Assembly (NCBI RefSeq): GCF_000717055.1
Contig: NZ_JNXI01000001.1
Coordinates: forward strand, 310,001 to 374,000
Direction of reading: 5' to 3'
Length of the DNA stretch: 64,000 nucleotides
Source: Streptomyces iakyrus
Lineage (GTDB): Bacteria; Actinomycetota; Actinomycetes; Streptomycetales; Streptomycetaceae
Shown: piece after piece, positions 27,123-36,070 of the stretch
Numbering within the stretch: the stretch's first letter is position 1
Layout: each line of letters begins with the position of its first letter
Program-made: the position numbers and the translations under genes
The notes under the pieces: model-generated
The model's input: only the letters and a program-made list of their open reading frames with translations
The model's database searches: none
Told to the model about the DNA's origin: nothing

Positions 27123-27590
27123 GTGCCAGGGCTGCGCACCGCCGAGGAACCCGCGACTGCCATGCGTCCGCGCCGCTGCATCGAGTGCGCGTGCCAACTG
27201 AGCAGATACAACAGTGAGGACTGCTGCAGCGCCTGTCTCCGAGGGCGGAAGGTGACCGCATCTGCCTCCCGCTGCGTGCCCGAGCAGGTCTGGGAGGTGC
27301 CAGAAGTCCGGTTAGCCCTGGCACAGCGAGACTTCGGGAGACTCTGCACGTTGGTGCGAACCCTCGGGGGCCTGCGACAGGATGACATGGTCACGCTGAC
27401 CGGGTTGAGTCAGTCATTCCTGTCAATGCTTGAGAGAGGCGAACGCCGCCTCACAAACATAGACAGAATTGTTCAACTTCTCGCTGGCCTAGAAGTCCCT
27501 CTCGAACTCACCGGCCCGATTTTGCGACCGGCGGGGCCCTCAGAGGCTTCGGCAAGGTCTGCGGCGGGACTACTGGGCCCTGTCACCTGA
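27123..27590 (+). CDS. Short zinc-ribbon Xre regulator
   Basis: 155 residues from GTG 27123 behind AAGGAG. CIECACQLSRYNSEDCCSAC forms the zinc ribbon, followed by DFGRLCTLVRTLGGLRQDDM, the HTH LTGLSQSFLSMLERG and LTNIDRIVQLLAGLEVP. It equals the first third of the 498-residue regulator without its TPR part, so it could bind the same sites without sensing. Lies 50 bases before the GNAT gene on the same strand. Confidence 0.8.
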   Translation: MPGLRTAEEPATAMRPRRCIECACQLSRYNSEDCCSACLRGRKVTASASRCVPEQVWEVPEVRLALAQRDFGRLCTLVRTLGGLRQDDMVTLTGLSQSFLSMLERGERRLTNIDRIVQLLAGLEVPLELTGPILRPAGPSEASARSAAGLLGPVT

Positions 27591-27639
27591 TCAGCAGAAT
27601 CCCGCGGGCATACGTCGACAGTACGAGTGATCGTGAGGT

Positions 27640-28518
27640 ATGCGTCCCGGGCAGTGGCACCTCACCGAAGATCTCGACGGTTTTCTCGACCGAGCCGGAA
27701 TCTTCCTGCGGTCGCGCCCCGCACTGCACACCATTCCGCTGACGGTGACCGAGTCTCTGCGCAAGCGTGGAGTGGACGCGTACGGCGCCGAGGCTCCCGT
27801 CTTCGGCTGGTTGGAGCGGGAAGGCGATGTCCACGCAGCCCTCTTCCGCACCCCACCCCGCCGCCTGGTCCTCACCCCGCTTACCACCGAGGAGGCTGGC
27901 TCTCTCGCCGAGCATCTGGCCAGTCTCGGTGACCCTCTCCCCGGGGTCACCGCAGACCACGGCACCGCCACGGCCTTTGCCAAGGCCTGGCAGCGGCACA
28001 TGGGTGCGACGCCGCTTCTCCACGAGCGGCAGCGTCTCTACAGGCTCGGTGCTCTTACGTCACCGGAGCCGCTCCCGGAGGGCCGGGGACGAGTAGCAGG
28101 CGAGCAAGACCGCCACCAACTCATGTGCTGGTACCGCGAGTTCGTCGATGCCATCGGCGAAGTCCCTTCCATGGACGCGAGCTCGTGGGCCGACACGCGC
28201 ATCGCCTACGGGCGGGTCAGGCTCTGGCAGACCCCCGACGGCACCCCCGTCTCCATGGCGGGCGCCACCCCCATGGTCGCTGGCCAGATCAGGGTGGCCC
28301 CTGTCTACACCCCGGCCCACCTGCGCGGCCGCGGCTATGCGGGAGCCGCGACGGTCGAAGTGAGCCAGGCCGCACTGGCCGCCGGTGCAGCGGAAGTCGT
28401 GCTGTTCGCCGACCTGTCCAACCCCACCAGTAACGGGCTTTACCAACGGATCGGGTACCGCCCGGTGACCGACTTCGCGCTGTACGACTTCTCGTGTGGC
28501 GAACCAGAAGCGGGTTGA
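27640..28518 (+). CDS. GNAT-family acetyltransferase
   Basis: 292 residues. The GNAT acetyl-CoA core lies at the C-terminus: VAPVYTPAHLRGRGYAGAAT (R/Q-x-x-G-x-G/A loop) and LFADLSNPTSNGLYQRIGYR. The N-terminal half is a degenerate domain, as in FR47-like two-domain acetyltransferases. The acyl acceptor cannot be inferred. Plus strand, just after the short zinc-ribbon Xre gene. Confidence 0.85.
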   Translation: MRPGQWHLTEDLDGFLDRAGIFLRSRPALHTIPLTVTESLRKRGVDAYGAEAPVFGWLEREGDVHAALFRTPPRRLVLTPLTTEEAGSLAEHLASLGDPLPGVTADHGTATAFAKAWQRHMGATPLLHERQRLYRLGALTSPEPLPEGRGRVAGEQDRHQLMCWYREFVDAIGEVPSMDASSWADTRIAYGRVRLWQTPDGTPVSMAGATPMVAGQIRVAPVYTPAHLRGRGYAGAATVEVSQAALAAGAAEVVLFADLSNPTSNGLYQRIGYRPVTDFALYDFSCGEPEAG

Positions 28519-28586
28519 ACGACTCGCGAGGTTCCACAGCGGGCTGCGCAGCCGACGCTTCTGCCATCTGACCTGGACCCGGCGCG

Positions 28587-28695
28587 TATCGCCTCATGAA
28601 CCTCGACAAGATCGTCTGCCTGCTCGATGACCCACAGGCTCTGCTCGAACTCACCGCCTTGATGCTGCAGCCGCGCGCTGACCCGGCTCCTGCCC
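28587..28695 (+). pseudogene. Remnant of a zinc-ribbon Xre regulator
   Basis: The frame reads YRLMNLDKIVCLLDD then LLELTALMLQP, matching the conserved RRLTNIDKIVxLLDGL ... ELTGPMLLP end found in the three intact zinc-ribbon Xre genes. The ribbon and HTH are missing. It lies within 391 bases (28519-28909) that otherwise contain only the palindrome below. A fourth, decayed copy. Confidence 0.55.
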
Positions 28696-28750
28696 GTGAA
28701 GCCGGCGCCGACCGCGGCTCGTCAAGCAGGCGTACGCCCTTACGGAGCGG

Positions 28751-28784
28751 CACATCACCCCGGTGATATCACGGCCGTGATGTG
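28751..28784. promoter_or_regulatory. 34-base near-palindromic operator centred on GTGATATCAC
   Basis: The outer arms CACATCAC and GTGATGTG are perfect; the centre GTGATATCAC (28763-28772) is a perfect palindrome; the only mismatches are the CCC/GCC steps between them. It lies about 125 bases before the six-gene operon starting at 28910. This is the fullest version of a motif also found at 22541 and 37216. Confidence 0.6.
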
Positions 28785-28909
28785 CCAACCCCCCAGTAGA
28801 ACAAGCAGAGTTACAGCAGCAAGCCGAACCACGACGGCCCCCTGCGGATGGCCGTGATAGCGCCAGCGGATTCCTTCATGCACCAGATGCGCGGTCAAGG
28901 AGTTTCCCA

Positions 28910-29761
28910 ATGGAAATGGGGTCGGTGGATTCTGTGAGCGAGGAAGGGTGCACCGGATGGAGGCCCGTCCATGTCGACCGCTCGGGACGTTCACTGTGGC
29001 ATGTTCCAGGATCGGGGAGCTCAGGAACGCAGGCCGCAAAGTACGTCAAGCGATACGCCAGCTTAGGCCCGTATGAGCGGGAGTTGCGCGCGTTGCAGCA
29101 GATGCCGGACGGTCTCGCTCCGCGCATCTTGGAGCATCGCCGGAATCCACCGACACTCGTCCTGGAAGAGCTCCCCGGTATAAGGCTCGACGCCCCAGCG
29201 GCCGGAAACCCTTCCAAGTGGATGCAGAAGGTACTGGAGACGGTGGTTGCCTCCATTGGACTTCCTGGACCGTGGCCTGATGACCAACCAACACAAATCA
29301 GCTCACTCCAAGCCGAGTTGGCCTCAGCCCTCGCCTCTCAAGCGCCAACCACCACCCAAGCACTCCATAGGGCGATACAGGAGCCGTTGCGAGTTCCCTG
29401 CCACGGGGACGCCACCCCTCCGAACGTACTCGTCGATCCTGAGCAACCCCGAGCGTGGTTGTTGGACTACGAGTTCTACGGCCCCGGAGATCCGCTGCAC
29501 GATGTTGCCGCCCTTTGTCTGACGCCTTCCCTGGACCTGCCGGCAAACATGCGCCTGACACTCCTGCGGCAAGGGCGACTGATGGTGGAAGAGGCAACAG
29601 AGATGTCCCTGGCCGACCGGATGGCTGGAGCTATCGCCATTTGGGCAATTCAGTGCGCGGCCTGGCATCGCCGCCATCGCCCGGCAACGGACGGGTTCGA
29701 GCGAGCCGTAATCAGCAACGCGACCCTTGCAATCGAAGAATCCGAAAGGGGACTGACATGA
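28910..29761 (+). CDS. APH/choline-kinase-fold phosphotransferase, first gene of a six-gene operon
   Basis: 283 residues. The catalytic loop is VPCHGDATPPNVLVD (HGD..xxN) followed by the metal-binding WLLDYEFYGPGDPLHD. The N-lobe lysine is in KYVKRY. The family phosphorylates hydroxyls of choline, ethanolamine, aminoglycosides or sugars. It overlaps the radical SAM gene by four bases (ATGA), opening an operon of six genes that are all stop/start coupled. A biosynthetic rather than resistance role is likelier from context. Confidence 0.85.
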   Translation: MEMGSVDSVSEEGCTGWRPVHVDRSGRSLWHVPGSGSSGTQAAKYVKRYASLGPYERELRALQQMPDGLAPRILEHRRNPPTLVLEELPGIRLDAPAAGNPSKWMQKVLETVVASIGLPGPWPDDQPTQISSLQAELASALASQAPTTTQALHRAIQEPLRVPCHGDATPPNVLVDPEQPRAWLLDYEFYGPGDPLHDVAALCLTPSLDLPANMRLTLLRQGRLMVEEATEMSLADRMAGAIAIWAIQCAAWHRRHRPATDGFERAVISNATLAIEESERGLT

Positions 29762-30723
29762 CCAAGACGGTGGGGGATCGTTGCCGATTCCGCCCTCCTG
29801 CTGAGGGTGCCACGGTTGTATGGGAGGTCACCAACTACTGCAACCTGTCATGCAAGCACTGCCTGTCAGACTCTTCCCCGCAGATCCCCCGCTCGAGTGA
29901 TCTCAGCACCACCCGGTTCCTCGACGCTGTGCGGGAAATGACCTCTTCTGGGGTGACCGAGTTCTACCTGACCGGAGGCGAACCGTTCGCCCGAGACGAT
30001 CTCGTGGACATCATCGCCGCTATTGACCCGAACGTCGCCGAAGTGTACGTCAACACGAATGGCTACTTCATCACGCAGGAAGTAGCCGACGCGCTGTCCG
30101 GGACGGCTCTGCGTCGAATAACGGTGAGCGTCGACGGGCACAATCGGGAGGCTCAGGCGCTCGTGCGCCACAAGCCGACATCGTTCGACCGAGCCATAGT
30201 CGGCGTCGAACGTCTCCTGGCCGCTGGAGTTCCCGTTCGGGTATCCCATGTCGCCCACCCCGGAAACGTCGATTACGTCGCCGAGTTCTGCGCCCAGATG
30301 GCACTTCTGGGCGTCGAGGCGCTGGTGATCAACTCCGTTTTCCCCGCAGGGCGAGCAGCGCGGCACCCGGAGCTGGCGCTGACTGCTGAACGCAAGCAGG
30401 AACTGTTCGATGAGCTCACCGAACTCCAGGCGAAGTACAGGCAGCTCGGTATGCAGATCGATCACAGCCTCGGGAAACCGCAGCCCAGCGATGTTGAGGG
30501 GTGCCCAGCGGGACAGTCGGTGTTCTTCGTGGCGCCGAACGGGGACCTGGCCACGTGCTCGTGGCTCTACAAGCTGGACCAGGACCGGTTCCGTCTGGGG
30601 AACCTGGAAGAAGCCTCCTTCACCGAGTTGCGAGCGGGCGTGGAAGCCATGATGCGCCCCGTCCGGGAATTGGCCACAGCCTGCCCGCTTCCGGTGCTCT
30701 CGCTGCCGGTGATCTCGTCGTGA
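29758..30723 (+). CDS. Radical SAM enzyme with SPASM-like C-terminus
   Basis: 321 residues. The [4Fe-4S] motif is CNLSCKHC (Cys 28, 32, 35), with TGGEPF and a NTNGYF strand typical of the radical SAM barrel. The C-terminal part has EGCPAGQSVFFVAPNGDLAT and CSW, a SPASM/twitch-like auxiliary cluster region, and ends with ATACPLP. The nearest relatives in layout act on peptides or small molecules. Second gene of the operon; coupled at both ends. Confidence 0.9.
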   Translation: MTKTVGDRCRFRPPAEGATVVWEVTNYCNLSCKHCLSDSSPQIPRSSDLSTTRFLDAVREMTSSGVTEFYLTGGEPFARDDLVDIIAAIDPNVAEVYVNTNGYFITQEVADALSGTALRRITVSVDGHNREAQALVRHKPTSFDRAIVGVERLLAAGVPVRVSHVAHPGNVDYVAEFCAQMALLGVEALVINSVFPAGRAARHPELALTAERKQELFDELTELQAKYRQLGMQIDHSLGKPQPSDVEGCPAGQSVFFVAPNGDLATCSWLYKLDQDRFRLGNLEEASFTELRAGVEAMMRPVRELATACPLPVLSLPVISS

Positions 30724-31421
30724 CCGCACAGGGAGGGCTGGTCTCCAGCCAGGTGCAGGTACCGGACGAGCAGTGGCGGCGGCGGGCACGTATGACGCTG
30801 CTCGGCTGCGATTGGCTCGGTCCCGAAGTAGTCCTGACCCCTATCCGCAGCATCCACACGGCCCTCGCCCGCGGCGGAACGGAGTGTGACGGATGGTGGC
30901 GTACCTCCCTGCTCGGGGACGCTGCCGTCGTACACGTCCCTCAAGGCACAGCCGCCAAAGACATCGTCTTCGCCCTTCCCCAGGCGACCCGGGTTACTTT
31001 CGTCGGCCTGGCGGGTGGCCTGCGGAACCAGACGATCGGCACCACCGTGGACCCGGAGTCCGCCTTCATCGCACACCCCTCCGCTGCAGCGGAAGGTCAG
31101 TCGGCAGACTTGTCCTTCCACAGCCGCCGTAGCCACCCTGCCAAACCACTCCAGCCGGGCGGGGTCGTCGCAACGGTCGGATGCCTGGCCGACTCCACAC
31201 TTCTTCACCGCCAACTCGCGAGCGCGGCTGACTGCGTCGACATGGAGAGCGCCCATCTGTTCTCCGCAGCTGCTCTCACTGGCCACCAAATGCGTTGCCT
31301 GCTCGTCATCTCGGACCACAACCGCGACGGGGACGTGTTCACCAGCAATCCGGAGCACATCGCCGGCGCGATCGATGACCTATGCCATTCCATCCACGAG
31401 GATCTGACCGGAGGCCAGTGA
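30720..31421 (+). CDS. Nucleoside phosphorylase/nucleosidase-fold protein
   Basis: 233 residues from GTG 30720. The PNP/MTAN fold shows as VTFVGLAGGL (phosphate or base pocket glycines) and DCVDMESAHLFSAAAL, where the Glu of VDMES contacts ribose, followed by CLLVISDHN containing the catalytic-type Asp. It may cleave a nucleoside, for example 5'-deoxyadenosine or S-adenosylhomocysteine released by the neighbouring enzymes, or work on a pathway nucleoside. Coupled to its neighbours. Confidence 0.75.
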   Translation: MTAQGGLVSSQVQVPDEQWRRRARMTLLGCDWLGPEVVLTPIRSIHTALARGGTECDGWWRTSLLGDAAVVHVPQGTAAKDIVFALPQATRVTFVGLAGGLRNQTIGTTVDPESAFIAHPSAAAEGQSADLSFHSRRSHPAKPLQPGGVVATVGCLADSTLLHRQLASAADCVDMESAHLFSAAALTGHQMRCLLVISDHNRDGDVFTSNPEHIAGAIDDLCHSIHEDLTGGQ

Positions 31422-32116
31422 TGAACCAGACCACCCAACGTGTCGCGGTTATCACAGGAGGGAGCCTCGGGATCGGCGAGGCCATCAGCACCCAGCTGCT
31501 CAACCTCGGCTGGAGGGTCCACATCCTTGCCCGGCGAGCCAGCAACTACGTTCACGCCGATCACGATGGCTGCCGTACGCATGATGTCGATGTTCGCGAC
31601 CTCGACGCCATCAGAGAGGCCGCTGAGGCTGTGGCGAGTTCCTCCGGACACGTAGATGCCTTGGTCCTGTGCGCGGGCGTCGGCTACCCGACACCGCTGC
31701 CCTCCGCCAGCCGCGTCCAGTACGAGGAACTCTTCGACACCAACGTGGCCGGGTCGATCTTCTCCACCCAGGCCTTCACACCCCTGCTTCGTGACGGCGA
31801 AGCGGTGATCACGTTCGTCTCGTCTATCGCAGGTCGTAGGGGATTCTCCGACTGGTCCCTGTACTGCGCCTCCAAGCATGCGCTGGAGGGGTTCGCCGCG
31901 AGCATGCGGGACGAGCTCCGGCCACGCCGTATCCGTGTGACGAGTGTCCAGCCAGGCTCGGTCGATACACCCTCGTATGACCACCTGCAGCCCGAAGAGA
32001 AGCGGGAGTTTATGGATCCCGTGTCCATCGCTGAGCTGACTGTCACGGCGATTCGGCTTCCTCCACAAGCCTGCGTGGAGACGCTGTTCGTCAACAACGC
32101 GGTGGGGGACCTGTGA
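31421..32116 (+). CDS. Short-chain dehydrogenase/reductase
   Basis: 231 residues from ATG 31421 (TGATG overlap). Rossmann motif TGGSLGIG at residues 13-20, the NAG-equivalent LCAGVG, catalytic Ser in FVSSIAG and YCASKH (YxxxK). A classical SDR using NAD(P)H, probably reducing the ketone made by the alpha-oxoamine synthase two genes downstream or oxidising an alcohol. The substrate is unknown. Confidence 0.9.
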   Translation: MNQTTQRVAVITGGSLGIGEAISTQLLNLGWRVHILARRASNYVHADHDGCRTHDVDVRDLDAIREAAEAVASSSGHVDALVLCAGVGYPTPLPSASRVQYEELFDTNVAGSIFSTQAFTPLLRDGEAVITFVSSIAGRRGFSDWSLYCASKHALEGFAASMRDELRPRRIRVTSVQPGSVDTPSYDHLQPEEKREFMDPVSIAELTVTAIRLPPQACVETLFVNNAVGDL

Positions 32117-32946
32117 TGCACGGCGAGATCATCGGTATGGACGAGGCTGACCACATCCACGAGCAACTCGGCAAGCTGGTCGAAATCCACATACCCGACG
32201 CGGTGGTGGCATTTACCAGCGGCAGCCTGCCCTACGGGGCCGCCGTTCGCGGAGACAGCGACATCGACGTCAACGTCATCCTTCCCGCCGACACACTGCC
32301 GGACGACGCGCTCTTCGACCGCCTGAGCGACTTCATCGGCGGCTACCGCAAGCTGCATAGCCAGTATGGAATGCGCCTCGACCGCCGTTACCCCGGCGAG
32401 TACTTCACCATCGACCAGGCGCACGACGCCGCAGCAGGCCGCGGCGTACCCGTGATCAATGGAGCGCCCGAGCTTCCCCGGCAGCTGGGCGACTCCTACT
32501 GGAACACCAGCGAGGGCACGTGGTACCTGGCCTGGATGGGCGCCTTGGCCTTCAGCCGACACGTAGCCGGCAACAGGGACGTCCTTACAGGGCTGCGTAG
32601 ACAAGCGTGGACCACTGTCGTGGCCCTGTGCCTGCCCGACCTCAGCAGCGGGGACTTCAAAGCAGAAGACGTCATGGCCCGCATCCTCGACCAGGACCAC
32701 CCGAACGGCGGCTTCGGTGTCCATCCCGGCTACCGCAGGTTCGCAGAACTGGAAGTTCCTCACTGCCGACAGGCTCTAGCAGACCTGACTGCACGCGGAG
32801 TCCTAGGACACCAAGGGGATGGCAGCTTCGTTGTCGACGACGACGAGCTCCTTCGCTGGGCCGCTGACCTCGCCGACCTGCACCAATCCGGCTTCGACGC
32901 CGCATCCCTGCTCACCGTGACCTCCAGCCTCAGGCTCGCCGTATGA
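32113..32946 (+). CDS. Nucleotidyltransferase-fold protein
   Basis: 277 residues. The Pol-beta-type signature is FTSGSLPYGAAVRGDSDIDV: GS followed by DxD metal ligands, as in antibiotic adenylyltransferases and tRNA nucleotidyltransferases. The helical C-terminal half (YRRFAELEVPHCRQALADLT) resembles the accessory domain of ANT-type enzymes. It would transfer NMP to a hydroxyl. Coupled in the operon; activation of an intermediate is as plausible as self-resistance. Confidence 0.75.
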   Translation: MMHGEIIGMDEADHIHEQLGKLVEIHIPDAVVAFTSGSLPYGAAVRGDSDIDVNVILPADTLPDDALFDRLSDFIGGYRKLHSQYGMRLDRRYPGEYFTIDQAHDAAAGRGVPVINGAPELPRQLGDSYWNTSEGTWYLAWMGALAFSRHVAGNRDVLTGLRRQAWTTVVALCLPDLSSGDFKAEDVMARILDQDHPNGGFGVHPGYRRFAELEVPHCRQALADLTARGVLGHQGDGSFVVDDDELLRWAADLADLHQSGFDAASLLTVTSSLRLAV

Positions 32947-34205
32947 ACACACCGACACTGTTTTCCGACCTTCACGCCGCGCACGATTGGCTGGCCGGCC
33001 GTGGACTTCTCCCGCCGGAGCGCCGGAGCGAGACCCTGCCCACACCGCACGTACGCCTCCACGACGGCAGCACCGTGGTCTCCTTCTGCTCGAACAACTA
33101 CCTCGGCCTCAATCACCGCCCCGAAGTGAAGGCCGCGGCCGCCGAAGCACTCCACGAGCACACCCACGCCACCAGCGAATCCCGCCGACTCGGCGGCAAC
33201 CTCGGGCTACTCGAACAGCTCGAATACGAGCTCGCCGAGTTCAAGAAGCAGCCCGCGGCTCTCATCACCGCAACCGGGCTGCTGGCCAACATCGCAGCTG
33301 TCCACGGCATCCTCGATGCCGGTGAACTGGCGCGCCGCTGGTATGGATCCCCGTCGCCCAGCAGCCGACCAGTGGTGATCTATGACGAGCTGTGTCACCG
33401 CAGCATCCAGATGGGAGCACGCCAATCGTCTGGCGAGCGGGTTCGATTCCGGCACAACGACGCCGAACATCTGGCCGACATCCTCGCCGTGTACAGGGGG
33501 CGCGCCACCCTGGTCGTCACGGAGGGCGTGTTCAGCATGGACGGAGACCTGGCAGATCTACCCCGGCTGGTCGAGGTATGCGATACGCACGGCGCGGTCC
33601 TCATGGTTGACGATGCTCACGGCACAGGCGTGTACGGAGCCGACGGATCTGGTACTGCCAACCACTTCGGCCTCACCGGCCGGATTCCCCTCCAAGTTGC
33701 CACCCTCAGCAAATCCTTTGGGGGCATGGGAGGAGCCGTTCTGGGCGATGAGCGGACAATCGCCATGCTCCGCACCTTCAGCTCGGGCTACCGCTTCACT
33801 TCAAGCCTGCCGGCAGAGCAGGCGGCAGCGACCATCGCAGCCCTGCGCATCCTTCGAAGCGATCCGGGAGTACGAGATCGCCTCTGGGCCAACGTGCGGC
33901 GGCTTCGAAGTGGACTGGCCCGCATGGGCATTCACCCGCCTGGCGACGGGCCCATCGTGCCCATCCAGATGGGTACACCACAGGCAGCGGCACAGTTCGA
34001 GGAGCTGATGCTCGACAAGGGGTATTGGTGTGTCGCCGTCACACCACCGGCCGTCTCTCCGGAGACATGCCGTATCCGTCTCACAGTGTCAGCCATGCAC
34101 GACGCCGAGCAGATTGACGGACTTCTCGAACGAATCAACGAAGTGTCGTCGCAGGTCCCTGCACTCATGGGATTAGCGAATAGTTGCGCGGGAAGTGCAC
34201 CTTGA
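32943..34205 (+). CDS. Alpha-oxoamine synthase (KBL/BioF/ALAS family, PLP)
   Basis: 420 residues. PLP Lys in LSKSFGGMGG near residue 256; DDAHGTGVYG (PLP ring Asp/His) upstream; NNYLGL and RRLGGNLGLLEQLE are the substrate-side motifs of the family. These enzymes join an amino acid to an acyl thioester with loss of CO2, giving an alpha-aminoketone. Last gene of the coupled operon, which makes a pathway producing and then reducing or activating an aminoketone a reasonable reading. Confidence 0.9.
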   Translation: MNTPTLFSDLHAAHDWLAGRGLLPPERRSETLPTPHVRLHDGSTVVSFCSNNYLGLNHRPEVKAAAAEALHEHTHATSESRRLGGNLGLLEQLEYELAEFKKQPAALITATGLLANIAAVHGILDAGELARRWYGSPSPSSRPVVIYDELCHRSIQMGARQSSGERVRFRHNDAEHLADILAVYRGRATLVVTEGVFSMDGDLADLPRLVEVCDTHGAVLMVDDAHGTGVYGADGSGTANHFGLTGRIPLQVATLSKSFGGMGGAVLGDERTIAMLRTFSSGYRFTSSLPAEQAAATIAALRILRSDPGVRDRLWANVRRLRSGLARMGIHPPGDGPIVPIQMGTPQAAAQFEELMLDKGYWCVAVTPPAVSPETCRIRLTVSAMHDAEQIDGLLERINEVSSQVPALMGLANSCAGSAP

Positions 34206-34505
34206 CCCGCTCAGACCTGGCGTTGATCCTTCGTGGCGGCTCACTCGTCCAACGGGTGGGCCGCCTCGGCGAAGGTGGATCAGCTGGTCGGCCGGGGTGC
34301 GGGAGGGCTTCGAGGCATCTGACCGCGCCAGTCCAGGGTCGGCTTTGTGCAAGTCTCAGGTGTCTGCGCCGCCAAGCGGTTACGATCTGCGCAGCCGCGA
34401 GCAGGAGCGGTCGCATCCAACGTCGTTCTCAGATCGAGGACTTGGCGGCACAGCGTGCCGTTGACCACGGTGAGGCCGTGGGGCGTTTCCCCCTATCCTT
34501 GTGCC
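34206..34505. other. Intergenic region upstream of LysRS
   Basis: 300 bases with no convincing gene. TATCCT at 34494-34499 lies six bases before the LysRS ATG and could be a -10 for a nearly leaderless transcript; no well-spaced -35 was found. No T-box features are recognised. Confidence 0.35.
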
Positions 34506-35996
34506 ATGAGTGACGAGATCTACGCAGGTGCCCCGGAGCAGATGCGCGTCCGTCTGGAGAAGGTGGCGCGGCTCCGGGAGGACGGCATCGAACCGTACCC
34601 GGTGACCTACCCGCGCACGCACACCATCGGCGAGGTCCGGGGAAAATACCCCGAGCTGGAAGCCGACACCGCGACCGGGGAAAAGGTCGGGATCACGGGA
34701 CGGGTCATGCTGTCGCGGATCGGCGGCAAACTGTGCTTCGCCACTCTTCGGGACGGGACCGCCGACATCCAGGTCATGATCTCGCTCGCAGGCGTCGGTG
34801 AGGAGGCGCTCAAGGCATGGAAGCGCGACGTAGATCTCGGTGACCACATCGGCGTGACAGGCGAGGTCATCTCGTCCAAGCGCGGCGAGCTGTCGATCAT
34901 GGCGGAGAGCTGGGCGATCACGTCGAAGTGCCTGCGGCCGCTGCCGGAGAAGCACGCCGGGCTCACCGATCCCGAGGCGCGTGTGCGTTACCGCTATCTC
35001 GACCTCATCGTCAACGACGAGGCCCGCAAGATGGCCTACCTGCGCAGTGACACCGTGCGGGCGATCCGGGACTTCTGGCACTCCGAGGGCTACCTCGAGG
35101 TCGAGACGCCCATGCTTCAGCCGATCCATGGCGGCGCGGCGGCCCGGCCCTTCAAGACCCACATCAACGCCTACAGCATGGAGATGTATCTCCGGATTGC
35201 GATTGAGCTCTACCTGAAGCGGCTCGTCGTCGGGGGCATCGAAAAGGTCTTCGAGATCAACCGGAACTTCCGGAACGAGGGCGCGGACTCCACGCATAAC
35301 CCCGAGTTCACGATGCTCGAGACCTACGGCACTTATCTCGACTACAACGACATGGCCGACCTCACCCAGCGGTCGGTACAGCAGGCCGTGGTGGCTGCGC
35401 TGGGCACGACCGTGGTTGTCCACGACAACGTCGAGTACGACCTGGGCATCGCCGACTGGCCGCGTCGGACCGTCTACGGGCTGGTCTCCGAGGCCCTCGG
35501 CGAGGAGATCACCCCCCACACCCCGATCGAGGACGTCCGCAGGCTCGCTGATGTCCGCAAGGTCGATTGGGACGCCAAGTGGGGGCAGGGCAAGCTCGTC
35601 CAGGAGGTGTTCGAGGAGCTCGTCGAGCACACAATCATGCAGCCCACTTTCGTCATGGACTATCCGGTTGAGACCTCACCGCTGACCCGCCAGCACCGCT
35701 CTGAGCCGCTTCTGGCGGAGAAGTGGGACCTCATCGGTTTCGGCGCCGAACTGGCCACCGCCTACTCGGAGCTCGTCGACCCAATCGAGCAGCGCCGGCG
35801 CCTCACTGAGCAGTCCCTGCTAGCCGCGGGCGGTGATCCGGAGGCCATGCAACTCGACGAGGACTTCCTCCGTGCCCTGGAATACGGCATGCCCCCCACG
35901 GGTGGCATGGGCATGGGCATTGACCGCCTGATCATGGCCTTCACGGGCAAGAACATCCGCGAAACCATCCTGTTCCCTCTGGTGAAGCCCAGCTGA
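34506..35996 (+). CDS. lysS: Class II lysyl-tRNA synthetase, divergent paralogue
   Basis: 496 residues. OB-fold anticodon-binding domain at about residues 60-170 and a class II core with motif 2 FRNEGADSTHNPEFTMLE and motif 3 GMGMGIDRLIM. In the amino-acid pocket the highly conserved HHNALD appears as HINAYS, and APELYLK as AIELYLK, so specificity or inhibitor sensitivity may differ from housekeeping LysRS. Many Streptomyces carry a class I LysRS elsewhere, so this could be a pathway-linked or resistance copy. A terminator follows at 36023. Confidence 0.9.
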   Translation: MSDEIYAGAPEQMRVRLEKVARLREDGIEPYPVTYPRTHTIGEVRGKYPELEADTATGEKVGITGRVMLSRIGGKLCFATLRDGTADIQVMISLAGVGEEALKAWKRDVDLGDHIGVTGEVISSKRGELSIMAESWAITSKCLRPLPEKHAGLTDPEARVRYRYLDLIVNDEARKMAYLRSDTVRAIRDFWHSEGYLEVETPMLQPIHGGAAARPFKTHINAYSMEMYLRIAIELYLKRLVVGGIEKVFEINRNFRNEGADSTHNPEFTMLETYGTYLDYNDMADLTQRSVQQAVVAALGTTVVVHDNVEYDLGIADWPRRTVYGLVSEALGEEITPHTPIEDVRRLADVRKVDWDAKWGQGKLVQEVFEELVEHTIMQPTFVMDYPVETSPLTRQHRSEPLLAEKWDLIGFGAELATAYSELVDPIEQRRRLTEQSLLAAGGDPEAMQLDEDFLRALEYGMPPTGGMGMGIDRLIMAFTGKNIRETILFPLVKPS

Positions 35997-36022
35997 CACG
36001 TCCCCGACGCTCCAAGTAGTGC

Positions 36023-36051
36023 GGCCCCTGCGTGAAGCTGACGCAGGGGCC
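36023..36051. terminator. Bidirectional hairpin terminator
   Basis: GGCCCCTGCGT, a 7-base loop, then ACGCAGGGGCC: a perfect 11-pair GC-rich stem between the convergent LysRS (stop 35996) and ATP-grasp (stop 36071) genes. No strong U-tract, as is usual in Streptomyces. Confidence 0.8.
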
Positions 36052-36070
36052 GTCTGACGTTGAATGTCGG

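Noticed and set aside
34380..35630. 416-codon minus-strand open frame opposite LysRS
   Set aside because: Antisense shadow with no recognisable content; LysRS motifs on the plus strand are complete.
35997..36070. Possible small RNA after LysRS
   Set aside because: The hairpin sits between convergent genes and is better explained as a bidirectional terminator; no promoter was seen.
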